DNA of 64,000 bases. It comes from Stenotrophomonas maltophilia. Lineage in GTDB: Bacteria; Pseudomonadota; Gammaproteobacteria; Xanthomonadales; Xanthomonadaceae. Below the pieces are notes generated by a model. That model saw only the letters and a program-made list of their open reading frames with translations. It did not search any database and had not been told where the DNA came from. The stretch lies in contig NZ_CP037858.1 in assembly GCF_006974125.1 (NCBI RefSeq), positions 2,790,001 through 2,854,000 on the forward strand, given 5' to 3'. The number at the start of each line of letters is the position of its first letter. The stretch's first letter is position 1. Positions 36,225 through 46,874 of this stretch are shown piece by piece. A program made the translations under genes and the position numbers.

Positions 36225-36416
36225 GCGGGGCTTCCCGGGGTTGTCCTCCCCGGGGTGCGCCACCATGTCCTGAAAACGCGGGCGCCGGGCCAGGATGGGC
36301 CCGGCCGCCCTGCTTCATGTGCGTCCCATTGGCGCGCCGGTGTGTCCTGCCTGCCTTTCAGCCGGGGTAGGGGACCGTGCGTGTTAATCTAATGTGTCAC
36401 TTCCGGTCCATCCCCC

Positions 36417-37328
36417 ATGATCCAGCAACGCACCCTCAAGAACACGATCCGCGCCACCGGCGTTGGCCTGCACAGCGGTGACAAGGTCTACATGACCCTG
36501 CGCCCGGCACCGGTCAACCATGGCATCGTGTTCCGCCGCGTGGACCTGGACCCGGTGGTGGAAGTGCCGGCCAAGGCCGAGCTGGTCACCGAAGTGACCC
36601 TGTGCACCGGCCTGACCTGCAACGACGCCAAGATCCAGACCGTCGAACACCTGATGTCGGCGCTGGCCGGCCTGGGCGTTGACAACATCATCGTCGAACT
36701 GTCCTCGGCCGAGCTGCCGATCATGGACGGTTCGGCCGGCCCGTTCGTGTTCCTGCTGCAGTCGGCGGGCATCGTGGAGCAGGATGCGCCCAAGCGCTTC
36801 ATCCGCGTGCTGAAGACCGTGGAAGTGACCGAGGGCGACAAGGTGGCCCGCTTCACCCCCTATGAGGGCTACAAGCTGGGCTTCACCATCCAGTTCGACC
36901 ACCCGATGATCCCGGCCAAGCAGTCGCGCCAGGAAATCGAGTTCTCGACGCTGGCCTACACCAAGGAAATCTCCCGCGCGCGTACCTTTGGCTTCATGCG
37001 CGACCTGGAATACATGCGCGAGCGCAACCTCGGCCTGGGCGGTTCGATGGACAACGCCATCGTGCTGGACGAGTTCCGCGTGCTCAACGAAGACGGCCTG
37101 CGCTACGCCGACGAATTCGTGCGCCACAAGATCCTCGACGCGATCGGCGACCTCTATCTGGCCGGTGGCCAGGTGCTGGGCGCCTACGAGGGCTTCAAGT
37201 CCGGCCACGCGCTCAACAACAAGCTGGTACGCGCACTGATGGCCGACGCCACCGCCTGGGAATGGGTCAGCTTCGACTCGCCGGCCACGCCAGATCCGGT
37301 CGAATACGCCACCCCGGCGTACGCCTGA
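36417..37328 (+). CDS. lpxC: UDP-3-O-acyl-N-acetylglucosamine deacetylase
   Basis: 303 aa zinc amidase, committed step of lipid A synthesis in the cytosol. [19 protein letters not shown]-terminus, [16 protein letters not shown] (zinc His), DGSAGPFVF and [17 protein letters not shown] with the zinc-binding His/Asp pair. Possible -10 TAATCT about 30 bp before the ATG. The terminator follows at 37351-37389. In E. coli LpxC is degraded by FtsH; whether that holds here is not visible. Confidence 0.97.
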   Translation: MIQQRTLKNTIRATGVGLHSGDKVYMTLRPAPVNHGIVFRRVDLDPVVEVPAKAELVTEVTLCTGLTCNDAKIQTVEHLMSALAGLGVDNIIVELSSAELPIMDGSAGPFVFLLQSAGIVEQDAPKRFIRVLKTVEVTEGDKVARFTPYEGYKLGFTIQFDHPMIPAKQSRQEIEFSTLAYTKEISRARTFGFMRDLEYMRERNLGLGGSMDNAIVLDEFRVLNEDGLRYADEFVRHKILDAIGDLYLAGGQVLGAYEGFKSGHALNNKLVRALMADATAWEWVSFDSPATPDPVEYATPAYA

Positions 37329-37350
37329 TTTCTGTAGATCGTTGAATTTA

Positions 37351-37389
37351 AAGACAAAAGCGCCGCCTGAAAGGGCGGCGTTGTCGTTT
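37351..37389. terminator. terminator after lpxC
   Basis: Stem CGCCGCC/GGCGGCG around TGAAAG, flanked by AAAGACAA and TTGTCGTTT, which can extend the stem and give A- and U-rich sides for either strand. Confidence 0.8.
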
Positions 37390-37610
37390 CCGCAACGCGC
37401 ATCGCATTCAGCATGCTTGACGCGAGTCAAGGCCGGTTGGAGGTCACGGTTTTGTGAACCTGTTGGATCGGAAGCCTGAATTTAACGCGGTTTTAACAAC
37501 AATCTAACGACAGGCCCCCGGATGGCAGCTAGGATGCGACCCGGCCCCCGAAATGTTTCACGCCGTGGTGACACGTGCGACGGGGAGCGGAGCCGGATGC
37601 TCCGTTGTCG
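37390..37610. other. convergent-end gap with promoter-like features
   Basis: The lpxC (+) and dciA (-) 3' ends face each other, yet the gap contains an AT-richer block (37480-37510) and a 16-bp palindrome CTTGACGCGAGTCAAG (37416-37431) of FNR/FixK-like form TTGAC-N4-GTCAA. No ORF is convincing. A small RNA is possible but unsupported beyond this. A hairpin CGGAGC-CGGAT-GCTCCG (37588-37604) just after dciA may end its transcript. Confidence 0.3.
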
Positions 37611-38060
37611 TCAGGACCGCTTCTTCGGCTTCGAAGGAACGTCCTGCAGGCAAGCCAAGGCGTCGCGTAGCCCTTTGTGCGTGGCGGCTGAAACTGCGTG
37701 GGGTCCATTCCGGTTGTCGAGCGCTGGGGAGCGCGTGGGAGTGGGAGACGCAGTCTTGATGGTCACCCTGGTGGCCTTCAGCCCGATGGAACGGGCCGCG
37801 TCGAGCAACTGGGCTTCGGCAAGCCGCAACTTGGCATGCCAGACCGGGGATTCGACGAGAAAAACGAGGTGTTCCCCGTCCACATTGGCCAGCCGGCAAC
37901 GGCTGCGCAGAGGTGGCGGCAACTGGGGGCGCAACTGACGGTCCAGCGCGTCGAGCCACAAGGCACGCCGCAGCGGGTTCCCGCTTTTGTCCGCCATCAC
38001 CGCATCCAGCGCCGGTTTCGGCACTGACGCGGGGCGAACGCTGGATTTCGGCTCAGACAT
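37611..38060 (-). CDS. dciA: DciA family (DUF721) protein, replicative helicase loading
   Basis: 149 aa. DUF721/DciA is the ancestral bacterial factor that helps load DnaB helicase, where DnaC is absent. The conserved domain spans about residues 28-110: LWLDALDRQLRPQLPPPLRSR, then LVFLVESPVWHAKLRLAEAQLLDAAR. The short Arg/Pro/Ser-rich tail is not conserved. Divergent from the M23 peptidase gene with only 12 bp between start codons, so each promoter must lie inside the other gene or the mRNA is leaderless. Confidence 0.82.
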   Translation of the reverse strand: MSEPKSSVRPASVPKPALDAVMADKSGNPLRRALWLDALDRQLRPQLPPPLRSRCRLANVDGEHLVFLVESPVWHAKLRLAEAQLLDAARSIGLKATRVTIKTASPTPTRSPALDNRNGPHAVSAATHKGLRDALACLQDVPSKPKKRS

Positions 38061-38072
38061 GAAAACTCACTG

Positions 38073-39029
38073 ATGGCATTCAAAAAGATCGTAATCAAAA
38101 CGCGTGAAGGACAGGCCAAGTCGTCGCCGATCGCGCGTTTGCGGTTCTATTTCGAGGACCGCCCCCGTGCCCTGCTGGGCAGCGTACTCGGGGTAGGCTG
38201 CATTATCGGCCTTGCTGGCGGCATTGGCGCCAGCGCGCTGAATGATTCCCGGCTGCAGGCCAAGGTCGAGCGCCAGGATGCGGAACTGGCCAAGGTCAAG
38301 CGCGATGCGCAGACCCAGGTCAACGCATTGGCGGCCCGCCTCGGCGAGCTGCAGGCGCAGGCCACCCGCCTGAACGCCCTTGGCGAACGGCTGACCCAGA
38401 TGGGCAAGCTGGAAGACGGCGAATTCGACTTCAACGAGACCCCTGGCCTCGGTGATGGCGATGCTGGCGGCCCGACCAGCGACATCCCAGTCAAGGACGT
38501 CAACGCCGACTTACAGGTGCTGGAGCAGCGCTTCGCTGCTTCAGGCCGCCAGCTGTCGGTGATGGAATCGCTGATGTTCGACCACCAGCTGCAGCAGAAC
38601 GCCGTGCCCTCGCGCATGCCGATCCGCAACAGCTACGTGACCTCCGGTTTCGGCACCCGTGCCGACCCGTTCGGCCGCGGTGCCGCCACCCACAAGGGCA
38701 TGGACTTCCACGCCAGGGTCGGTGACCCGGTGATGGCCGTGGCCGAAGGCGTGGTCAGCTTCTCCGGCGTGAAGGGCGGCTACGGCAACGTGGTCGACGT
38801 CGACCACGGTAACGGCTACGTCACCCGCTACGCGCACAATTCGCGCCTGGTGGTGAAGGTCGGCGACCTGGTCCGTGCGGGCCAGGAAGTGGCCAAGGCC
38901 GGTTCCACCGGCCGTTCGACCGGCGCCCACGTGCACTTCGAGGTGTGGGAGAACGGCAACGTGGTCAACCCGCGCAAGTTCCTCGGCGACGGCGGCAACA
39001 CGCCGGTCGGGCGCATCAGCCGCGGCTGA
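38073..39029 (+). CDS. M23 family metallopeptidase (LytM/EnvC-like), membrane anchored
   Basis: 318 aa. Basic N-terminus, one membrane helix (~36-58), coiled coil (~60-115, ERQDAELAKVKRDAQTQVN...), and a C-terminal M23 domain: GTRADPFGRGAATHKGMDFHA (zinc His and Asp), YGNVVDVDHGNGYVTRYAH and GAHVHFEVW. All LytM zinc ligands appear intact, so an active endopeptidase is expected. Sits where E. coli has secM, between lpxC and secA. The start ATG has no obvious Shine-Dalgarno. Confidence 0.92.
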   Translation: MAFKKIVIKTREGQAKSSPIARLRFYFEDRPRALLGSVLGVGCIIGLAGGIGASALNDSRLQAKVERQDAELAKVKRDAQTQVNALAARLGELQAQATRLNALGERLTQMGKLEDGEFDFNETPGLGDGDAGGPTSDIPVKDVNADLQVLEQRFAASGRQLSVMESLMFDHQLQQNAVPSRMPIRNSYVTSGFGTRADPFGRGAATHKGMDFHARVGDPVMAVAEGVVSFSGVKGGYGNVVDVDHGNGYVTRYAHNSRLVVKVGDLVRAGQEVAKAGSTGRSTGAHVHFEVWENGNVVNPRKFLGDGGNTPVGRISRG

Positions 39030-39034
39030 ATCCC

Positions 39035-39073
39035 GGGTCGGACTCCTTCCGCGCCGCGGAAGGGCTCTGACCT
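39035..39073. repeat. GGGTCGGA.../...TCTGACC palindrome
   Basis: GGGTCGGACTCCTTCCGCG with imperfect inverted copy GCGGAAGGGCTCTGACCT, 5 bp after the M23 stop. Same family as the palindrome in the NRDE gene. Confidence 0.7.
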
Positions 39074-39106
39074 GATCTGGTTGAGGGCTGGTGTCGAGGG
39101 CAGAGG

Positions 39107-39144
39107 GCAGAGCCCTTTCGCCATGGCGAAAGGGATCCGACCCC
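39107..39144. repeat. GGCAGAGCCCTTTCGC.../...GGATCCGACCCC palindrome
   Basis: Second copy in the same gap: CCCTTTCGCC-ATGGCGAAAGGG core with GATCCGACCCC on the right. It lies about 80 bp before the secA -10 candidate. Confidence 0.7.
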
Positions 39145-39221
39145 GCATTCGTGTTTCTTTGCCGAATCCGGGGCGATCGCGACCGGATCGGCGCTTGAAA
39201 CCTCAGCCGCCCGTCCCAAGC

Positions 39222-39227
39222 TACAAT
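39222..39227 (+). promoter_or_regulatory. -10 candidate of secA
   Basis: TACAAT in GCTACAATGGG, 103 bp upstream of the secA ATG. TTGAAA is 21 nt upstream, too far for a standard -35. Confidence 0.4.
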
Positions 39228-39242
39228 GGGTGTTGCCATCGA

Positions 39243-39269
39243 CAGGGCGCCAGGCGCCCTGTTTCGTTT
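39243..39269 (+). terminator. terminator-like hairpin in the secA leader (attenuator candidate)
   Basis: CAGGGCGC-CAG-GCGCCCTG perfect 8-bp stem followed by TTTCGTTT, beginning about 10 nt after the predicted secA transcription start and well before the coding region. It could end upstream transcripts or attenuate secA. Confidence 0.5.
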
Positions 39270-39329
39270 GCGGCGGACGGATCCCAAGGGGGAGGCCGGG
39301 CGTCGTGTCCATCCAACCCGGTTCCTTCA

Positions 39330-42062
<2,733 letters not shown>

Positions 42063-42067
42063 TCCCG

Positions 42068-42098
42068 AAGAGCCCCGCGAAAGCGGGGCTCTTCTTTT
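42068..42098 (+). terminator. Rho-independent terminator of secA
   Basis: 11-bp perfect stem AAGAGCCCCGC/GCGGGGCTCTT with GAAA tetraloop, followed by CTTTT. Confidence 0.92.
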
Positions 42099-42163
42099 GT
42101 GGTGCATGATCCTGGCCAGATCCGCGATTGCGCGGGCCGCCCTGTTCTGGGCATGCTTCCCCC

Positions 42164-43120
42164 ATGCCTTCCCCCACCCGATCGATCCATGTCGTGGCCG
42201 CCGTCATCACCGACGCCCGTGGCCGCGTGCTGCTCAACCGCCGAACCGAGAACCGCGACATGGCCGGCCTGTGGGAGTTCCCGGGCGGCAAGCGCGAATC
42301 CGGCGAGACCTCCGAACAGGCGCTGGTGCGCGAACTGCGCGAAGAGCTGGGCATCGAGGCCGATATCGGCGAGTGGCTGATGGACGTGCCGCAGCGCTAC
42401 CCGGACAAGCACCTGACCCTGGAAGTGCGCCATGTACGCAGCTGGAAGGGCACGCCACGCGGGCGCGAGGGCCAGGCGATCACCTGGGTGGCGCCGGACA
42501 AGCTGGGCCGCTATTCGATGCCGCCGGCCGATCTGCCGGTGGTGGCCGCCCTGCGCCAGCCCGACCGCTACCTGATCACCCCGGCGCCGGCCGATGATGA
42601 CGGCGGCGTACAGCAGTGGCATGAGCAGCTGCAGCGTGCGGTAGCAGGTGGCCAGCAGCGTATCCAGCTGCGCCTGCCGCCGGCGCATCCGCAGCGGCAG
42701 GCGATGGTCGAGCAGGCCGTGCGTGCGCATCGCCGCAGCGGCGTGCAATGGCTGCTCAATCGCGATATCGAACTGGCGCGTGCGTTGGGCGTGGGCGTAC
42801 ACCTGGGCAGCGAGCAGTTGCAGGAACTGTCGCAGCGTCCACTTCCCGAAGGCCAGCTGGTGGCCGCATCCTGCCACGACCTGCAGCAGCTGCAGGCCGC
42901 ACAACAGCTGGGCTGCGACTTCGCGGTGCTTGGCCCGGTGCAGGCCACCGCCAGCCATCCCGATGCCTCGCCGCTGGGCTGGGATGCCTTTGCCGAACTG
43001 CGAGCGCAGGTATCGCTGCCGATCTACGCCCTGGGCGGCATGGGCCGCGGCCACATCATCGAAGCGCGCCGCCACGGCGGGCAGGGCATCGCCGCCATTC
43101 GTGGGTTGTGGCCGGCGTAA
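42164..43120 (+). CDS. Nudix hydrolase fused to thiamine-phosphate-synthase-like domain
   Basis: 318 aa. Residues 1-135 are a MutT-type Nudix domain: HVVAAVITDARGRVLLNRR, GLWEFPGGKRESGETSEQAL, VRELREELGIEA (complete Nudix box), which would hydrolyse oxidised nucleotides such as 8-oxo-dGTP. Residues ~145-318 resemble ThiE (QLRLPPAHP..., GVHLGSEQLQEL, ASCHDLQQLQAAQQLGCDFAVLGPV, PIYALGGMG). The same fusion occurs in many gammaproteobacteria after secA; the ThiE-like half is often thought not to make thiamine phosphate. ATG 42164 chosen because MPSPTRSIHVVAAV is family-like. Confidence 0.9.
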   Translation: MPSPTRSIHVVAAVITDARGRVLLNRRTENRDMAGLWEFPGGKRESGETSEQALVRELREELGIEADIGEWLMDVPQRYPDKHLTLEVRHVRSWKGTPRGREGQAITWVAPDKLGRYSMPPADLPVVAALRQPDRYLITPAPADDDGGVQQWHEQLQRAVAGGQQRIQLRLPPAHPQRQAMVEQAVRAHRRSGVQWLLNRDIELARALGVGVHLGSEQLQELSQRPLPEGQLVAASCHDLQQLQAAQQLGCDFAVLGPVQATASHPDASPLGWDAFAELRAQVSLPIYALGGMGRGHIIEARRHGGQGIAAIRGLWPA

Positions 43121-43172
43121 AGCTGCTTCGCTCGCCGGGCATGGCCCGGCGCTACCGTGTGGGATGGAGGCA

Positions 43173-43200
43173 GTAGATCCACGCCATGCGTGGATGGATG
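43173..43200. repeat. GTAGATCCACGCC palindrome plus adjacent GCCGGGCATGGCCCGGC hairpin
   Basis: GTAGATCCACGCCATGCGTG continuing to GATGGATG. Directly upstream, CGCCGGGCATGGCCCGGCG (43135-43153) is a second short palindrome, also seen at 62026-62042. The gap holds nothing else. Confidence 0.65.
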
Positions 43201-43207
43201 CTCGCGA

Positions 43208-43792
43208 TCACAACGTGATCCAGAAGCACCCGTACTGCCGCCGCAATCCCAGCACCGTCGAGGCGCGCGCCACGCTGCCCGGCAACGTCTGCTCCAGGCG
43301 CAGGCCGACCGGATGCCGCACGGCCGGCGGCTCAGGGTCGGATTCCTGCGCAGCAGGGCTCTGACCCTCCTCCGGCACTGCGACCTGGTCCTGCCTGGAA
43401 TAGACCGGCACCACGTCCACCAGCGGCCGCCGCGCCAGCGATTCCAGCTGGCCGAGAATGCGCTGCGCGCCCGCGTCGGACACCGCACCCCACAGGTACA
43501 GTGAAGACAGCCGATTGACGTCGTTGCCGAGGATGCCGTTGCGCAATGCATCCACGAGCTCGCTCAGCCGGCGTGGGCAGCGTGCACCCAGCGTGTCGCG
43601 CGGTGCGGTGTTGCCGGTAGGGGCGGGCGGCGGCAGCCGTGACCGTGCGCCCACGCTGTCACAGGGACGGTCGGTGTAGACACTCTGGCCCTGCGCATCG
43701 GTGCAACGGTTCAGGCGCGTGGACTGCGCGTGGGCAACGTGGGCCATCGCGCACAGCGGCAACAGCACCAGCAGGAGGGAAAGGCGGATCAT
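43208..43792 (-). CDS. secreted DUF4124-type protein of unknown function
   Basis: 194 aa. Signal peptide MIRLSLLLVLLPLCAMAHVAHA (by character; cleaved near residue 22). A DUF4124-like segment follows: NRCTDAQGQSVYTDRPCDSVG (two Cys, the YTD.PC core). The rest is not recognised; a Cys near the C-terminus (GCFW) could pair. Residues ~142-153 (GQSPAAQESDPE) come from a member of the GGGTCGGATTCC...TCTGACCC palindrome family inserted in frame. Convergent with the Nudix-ThiE gene; 40 bp downstream of metF on the same strand. Confidence 0.7.
   Translation of the reverse strand: MIRLSLLLVLLPLCAMAHVAHAQSTRLNRCTDAQGQSVYTDRPCDSVGARSRLPPPAPTGNTAPRDTLGARCPRRLSELVDALRNGILGNDVNRLSSLYLWGAVSDAGAQRILGQLESLARRPLVDVVPVYSRQDQVAVPEEGQSPAAQESDPEPPAVRHPVGLRLEQTLPGSVARASTVLGLRRQYGCFWITL
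43335..43367. repeat. GGGTCGGATTCC.../...GGGCTCTGACCC palindrome inside the DUF4124 gene
   Basis: 33-bp imperfect inverted repeat read in frame. Same family as 19577-19619. Confidence 0.65.
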
Positions 43793-43832
43793 CAGCGAAG
43801 GGTAGCGCTGATCAGGTCCGCATGGCGTGCTT

Positions 43833-44660
43833 TCAGCCTCGCAGCAGTTTCAGCACTGAAGTGGTCGGCCTGGCCAGGTTCAAGGTGTAGAAGTGCAGGC
43901 CGGGCGCGCCGCCTTCGATCAGGCGCTGGCACAGCCTGGCTACCACTTCGGTGCCGAATGCACGCACCGACTCGGCGTCATCGCCGTAGGCCTGCATCTT
44001 GCGGCCGATCCAGCGCGGAATTTCCGCACCACACTGTTCGGAGAAGCGGCGCAGCTGGCTAAAGTTGGCGATCGGCATGATGCCGGGCGTGATCGGTACC
44101 TGCACGCCGAGCCGGCGCACTTCATCGACGAAGTGGAAGTAGGCATCCGGGTTGAAGAAGTACTGGGTGATTGCCGCATCGGCACCGGCGTCGATCTTCG
44201 CCTTGAAGTGCTTCAGGTCGGCCAGCGCATCGGTCGCCTGCGGATGCGTTTCCGGATACGCACCCACTTCGATGTGGAACGCATCACCGTGCTCGGCGCG
44301 GATGAAGTCGATCAGCTCGGCGGCATAGCGCATGTCGCCGGGGAAGCCCATGCCCGAGGGCAGGTCACCGCGCAGTGCGACCAGGCGACGGCAGCCGATG
44401 GCACGGTACAGCTTGAGCAGTTCGCGGATCTCCTGGCGGGTGCCGCCGACGCAGGACAGGTGCGGTGCGGCGTCGAACCCGTGGTGCTGGTTGAGGTGGC
44501 GCACGGTCTCGGAGGTATAGCTCAGGGTCGAGCCACCGGCGCCGAAGGTACACGACACGTATTCGGGGGCGTAGTCCTTCAGCTTGGCCGCGGCACGGTC
44601 CAGCTGGCTGCGCTGTTCGTCGGTCTTGGGCGGATAGAACTCGAAGCTGATGGCGGTCAT
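43833..44660 (-). CDS. metF: 5,10-methylenetetrahydrofolate reductase
   Basis: 275 aa FAD enzyme reducing methylene-THF to 5-methyl-THF, the methyl donor for methionine synthesis. SFEFYPPKTDEQRSQL N-terminus, VSCTFGAGGST, LVALRGDLP, VGAYPETHP, and DAAITQYFFNPDAYFHFV are diagnostic TIM-barrel segments. ATG 44660 (MTAISFEF) is chosen; an in-frame ATG upstream would add a Pro-rich extension with no conservation. Functionally linked to ahcY and metK later in the window. Confidence 0.96.
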   Translation of the reverse strand: MTAISFEFYPPKTDEQRSQLDRAAAKLKDYAPEYVSCTFGAGGSTLSYTSETVRHLNQHHGFDAAPHLSCVGGTRQEIRELLKLYRAIGCRRLVALRGDLPSGMGFPGDMRYAAELIDFIRAEHGDAFHIEVGAYPETHPQATDALADLKHFKAKIDAGADAAITQYFFNPDAYFHFVDEVRRLGVQVPITPGIMPIANFSQLRRFSEQCGAEIPRWIGRKMQAYGDDAESVRAFGTEVVARLCQRLIEGGAPGLHFYTLNLARPTTSVLKLLRG

Positions 44661-44686
44661 GGCGCGGGGCGGCGGCGGGTTTGAGT

Positions 44687-44722
44687 AAGTATATCGCTTC
44701 ATCAAGATGGATGTGCGAATGG
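44687..44722 (-). promoter_or_regulatory. metF promoter/operator candidate
   Basis: On the minus strand TATACT (plus 44687-44692) can serve as -10. The sequence just upstream carries CATC-TT-GATG within CATCCATCTTGATGAAGCG, an inverted-repeat-like element overlapping the -35 region. It may bind a methionine-pathway regulator; I cannot name which with confidence. Confidence 0.3.
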
Positions 44723-44861
44723 CGCGTGAGCAAATGCCGTCCGGCGCCTGCGACCGTTCGCCCCACCGTGCGGCCGCTGCTCCGAAATCGCAACCTGTAT
44801 GCCTCGGCCCGGCCCACGCTGCTCCCATCCCGGCAACATCCACCCGATGAAGGAGCAGACG

Positions 44862-45788
44862 ATGAAGATCTTCCTGGCACTCTGGTACGCAATGAAGGCG
44901 CTGGCCCGGCTGGCGATGATCGGCATGGCGATGGCCGTGCTGGGCTCCGGTTCGGCCCATGCGACGGCCGCCACCGGCACCGGCAAGGTGCAGGTCGAGG
45001 TGGTCGGCAAGGGCCGCCCGCTACTGCTGATCCCCGGCCTCAACAGCAGTGCCGAGGTCTGGCGCGAGACGTGCCTGGCGCTGAAGGACGTGCAGTGCCA
45101 TCTGGTGCAGCTGCCGGGCTTTGCCGGCGCGGCTCCTGCCGATCCGCGCCCGGCTGGATTCCTGCCGGCGATGCGCGGCCAGTTGCTGGCCTACCTGCAT
45201 GACCAGCAGCTGGGCCCGGTGGTGGTGGTCGGCCACAGCCTCGGCGGCCTGCTGGGCCTGCAGATGGCACAGGCCGAGCCGAAGGCGGTCAGCGCGCTGG
45301 TGGTGGTTGATGCATTGCCGTTCCTGCCGGCGGCGCGTGACCCGAACGCCACCGCAGACAGCGTGCGGCCGATGGCCGACCAGCTGCGCAAGGGCATGCT
45401 CGCCGCCGATGCCGCGCAGTGGCAAGCGCAGCTGAAGGCCGGCCTGCCAGGCATGACCCGCGATCCGCAGCGCCAGGCCGAACTGGGTCGCTGGGGCGAA
45501 GCCAGCGACCGCCAGACCACGGCTGACGCCATGCACGCGGTGATGACCACCGATCTGCGTAACAGCATCGCCTCGATCAGCGTGCCGACGCTGGTGCTGG
45601 GCAGCTGGGCCGGTTACCAGCCGATGGGTGGCACCGAGGAAAGCACCCGCGCGGTGTTCCAGGCCCAGTACGCGAAACTGCAGGACGTGCAGATCGAGAT
45701 GAGCGCGCAGGGATTCCACTTCCTGATGTGGGATGATCCGCGCTGGTTGCAGGAACAGGTGCAGCGTTTCCTCGCCGCGCATCCCTGA
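44862..45788 (+). CDS. alpha/beta-fold hydrolase, secreted
   Basis: 308 aa. N-terminal hydrophobic segment and signal-like sequence ending SAHATA (~35). Oxyanion-hole region LLLIPGLNSSAEVW, nucleophile elbow VVGHSLGGLLG with Ser126, acid region VLGSWAGYQ, and a histidine in SAQGFHFLMWDDP. The substrate is unknown. AAGGAG 7 nt before ATG 44862 decides the start over ATG 44847. It is 36 bp upstream of a LytS-type kinase gene and probably co-transcribed with it. Confidence 0.85.
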   Translation: MKIFLALWYAMKALARLAMIGMAMAVLGSGSAHATAATGTGKVQVEVVGKGRPLLLIPGLNSSAEVWRETCLALKDVQCHLVQLPGFAGAAPADPRPAGFLPAMRGQLLAYLHDQQLGPVVVVGHSLGGLLGLQMAQAEPKAVSALVVVDALPFLPAARDPNATADSVRPMADQLRKGMLAADAAQWQAQLKAGLPGMTRDPQRQAELGRWGEASDRQTTADAMHAVMTTDLRNSIASISVPTLVLGSWAGYQPMGGTEESTRAVFQAQYAKLQDVQIEMSAQGFHFLMWDDPRWLQEQVQRFLAAHP

Positions 45789-45824
45789 CCGCTGTCCGCC
45801 CTCCTGCCATCGCCGAGAGCCCGC

Positions 45825-46874
45825 ATGGACGCCACCACGTCATCCCGCCGCTTCTGGACGCTCAATGCACTGGCATGGGCTGGCTATGCGATGTACGGGC
45901 TGTGGGTCGGGATGCGGATCGGTGGCGGCGTGGTGTTCAGCGGCATCGTGCTGATCACCGTCAGCGTGGCCGCCTGCCTGTGGTTGTGCAGCGGCACGCT
46001 GCGCGCGGTTGCACTACGCCAGCACTGGTGGGAGGGCAGCCTGGGAAGCCTGGTGTTGAAACTGGCTGCCGGTGTGGTGCTCGGCGCCAGCGTCGCGCAG
46101 GCGGTGACTGCCGCGCTGCTGCTGCCGGCACTGGCGCTGGGCTGGGTGCAGCTGCCTGGCGGCCACGCGGATTACCAGTGGTCGTCGTTGCTGGTGTACT
46201 GGATGAACACCGCACTGTTCCTGCTGATGTGGACGGGCCTGTGGGCAGGCCTGCACGGTTTGCGCCGGGCCCGCCACAGTGAGCTGGCCCGCCTGCGCGC
46301 CGAGGCCGAGCGCAGCACGTTGGAGCGCGATGCTCTTCGCGCACGGCTCAACCCGCATTTCATGTTCAATGCGCTGAACAACCTGCGCGCGCTGATCCTG
46401 GAAGATCCCGAGCGTGCGCGCGACATGGTCACCCGCCTGTCGCGCACGCTGCGCCAGGCGCTGGCGCACAACCGCAGCGAGCAGGTCACGCTGGCCGAGG
46501 AACTGGCGGTAGTGGACGATTACCTGGCCATCGAGGCGATCCACTTCGAGCAGCGCCTGCAGGTAAACCAGCACATCGATGCCGGCGCACTGCAGGCACA
46601 ATTGCCGGCGATGGCACTGCAGCTGCTGGTGGAAAATGCGATCAAGCATGGCATAGCCAGTCGCCCCGGCGGTGGCGGGATAGAGATCCGGGCCACGTTG
46701 GACGACCACGTGTTGCGCCTGCAGGTGGACAACCCGTTGGGCAGCGCCGGCGAGCCCACCCACGGGCATGGCGTCGGCCTGGCCTATCTGCGTGCGCAGC
46801 TCGGTTCGCGCGGGCGTTTCAACCTGCAGCCGGTCGGCGATCGCATGCAGGCCCTGCTGGAGATTCCGCAATGA
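45825..46874 (+). CDS. LytS/AlgZ-type sensor histidine kinase
   Basis: 349 aa. Four predicted membrane helices in the first ~140 residues with no large periplasmic domain, then a His_kinase (LytS) domain: RARLNPHFMFNALNNLRALI with the phospho-His in NPHF, and an HATPase with QLLVENAIKHGIASRPGG and GHGVGLAYLRAQL. It should phosphorylate the LytTR regulator whose start overlaps its stop by 4 nt. The signal is unknown. Confidence 0.93.
   Translation: MDATTSSRRFWTLNALAWAGYAMYGLWVGMRIGGGVVFSGIVLITVSVAACLWLCSGTLRAVALRQHWWEGSLGSLVLKLAAGVVLGASVAQAVTAALLLPALALGWVQLPGGHADYQWSSLLVYWMNTALFLLMWTGLWAGLHGLRRARHSELARLRAEAERSTLERDALRARLNPHFMFNALNNLRALILEDPERARDMVTRLSRTLRQALAHNRSEQVTLAEELAVVDDYLAIEAIHFEQRLQVNQHIDAGALQAQLPAMALQLLVENAIKHGIASRPGGGGIEIRATLDDHVLRLQVDNPLGSAGEPTHGHGVGLAYLRAQLGSRGRFNLQPVGDRMQALLEIPQ

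Noticed and set aside
44753..44772. ACCGTTCG and ACCGTGCG as a LytTR operator before the hydrolase gene
   Set aside because: They are 12 bp apart start to start; LytTR sites are about 21-22 bp apart.
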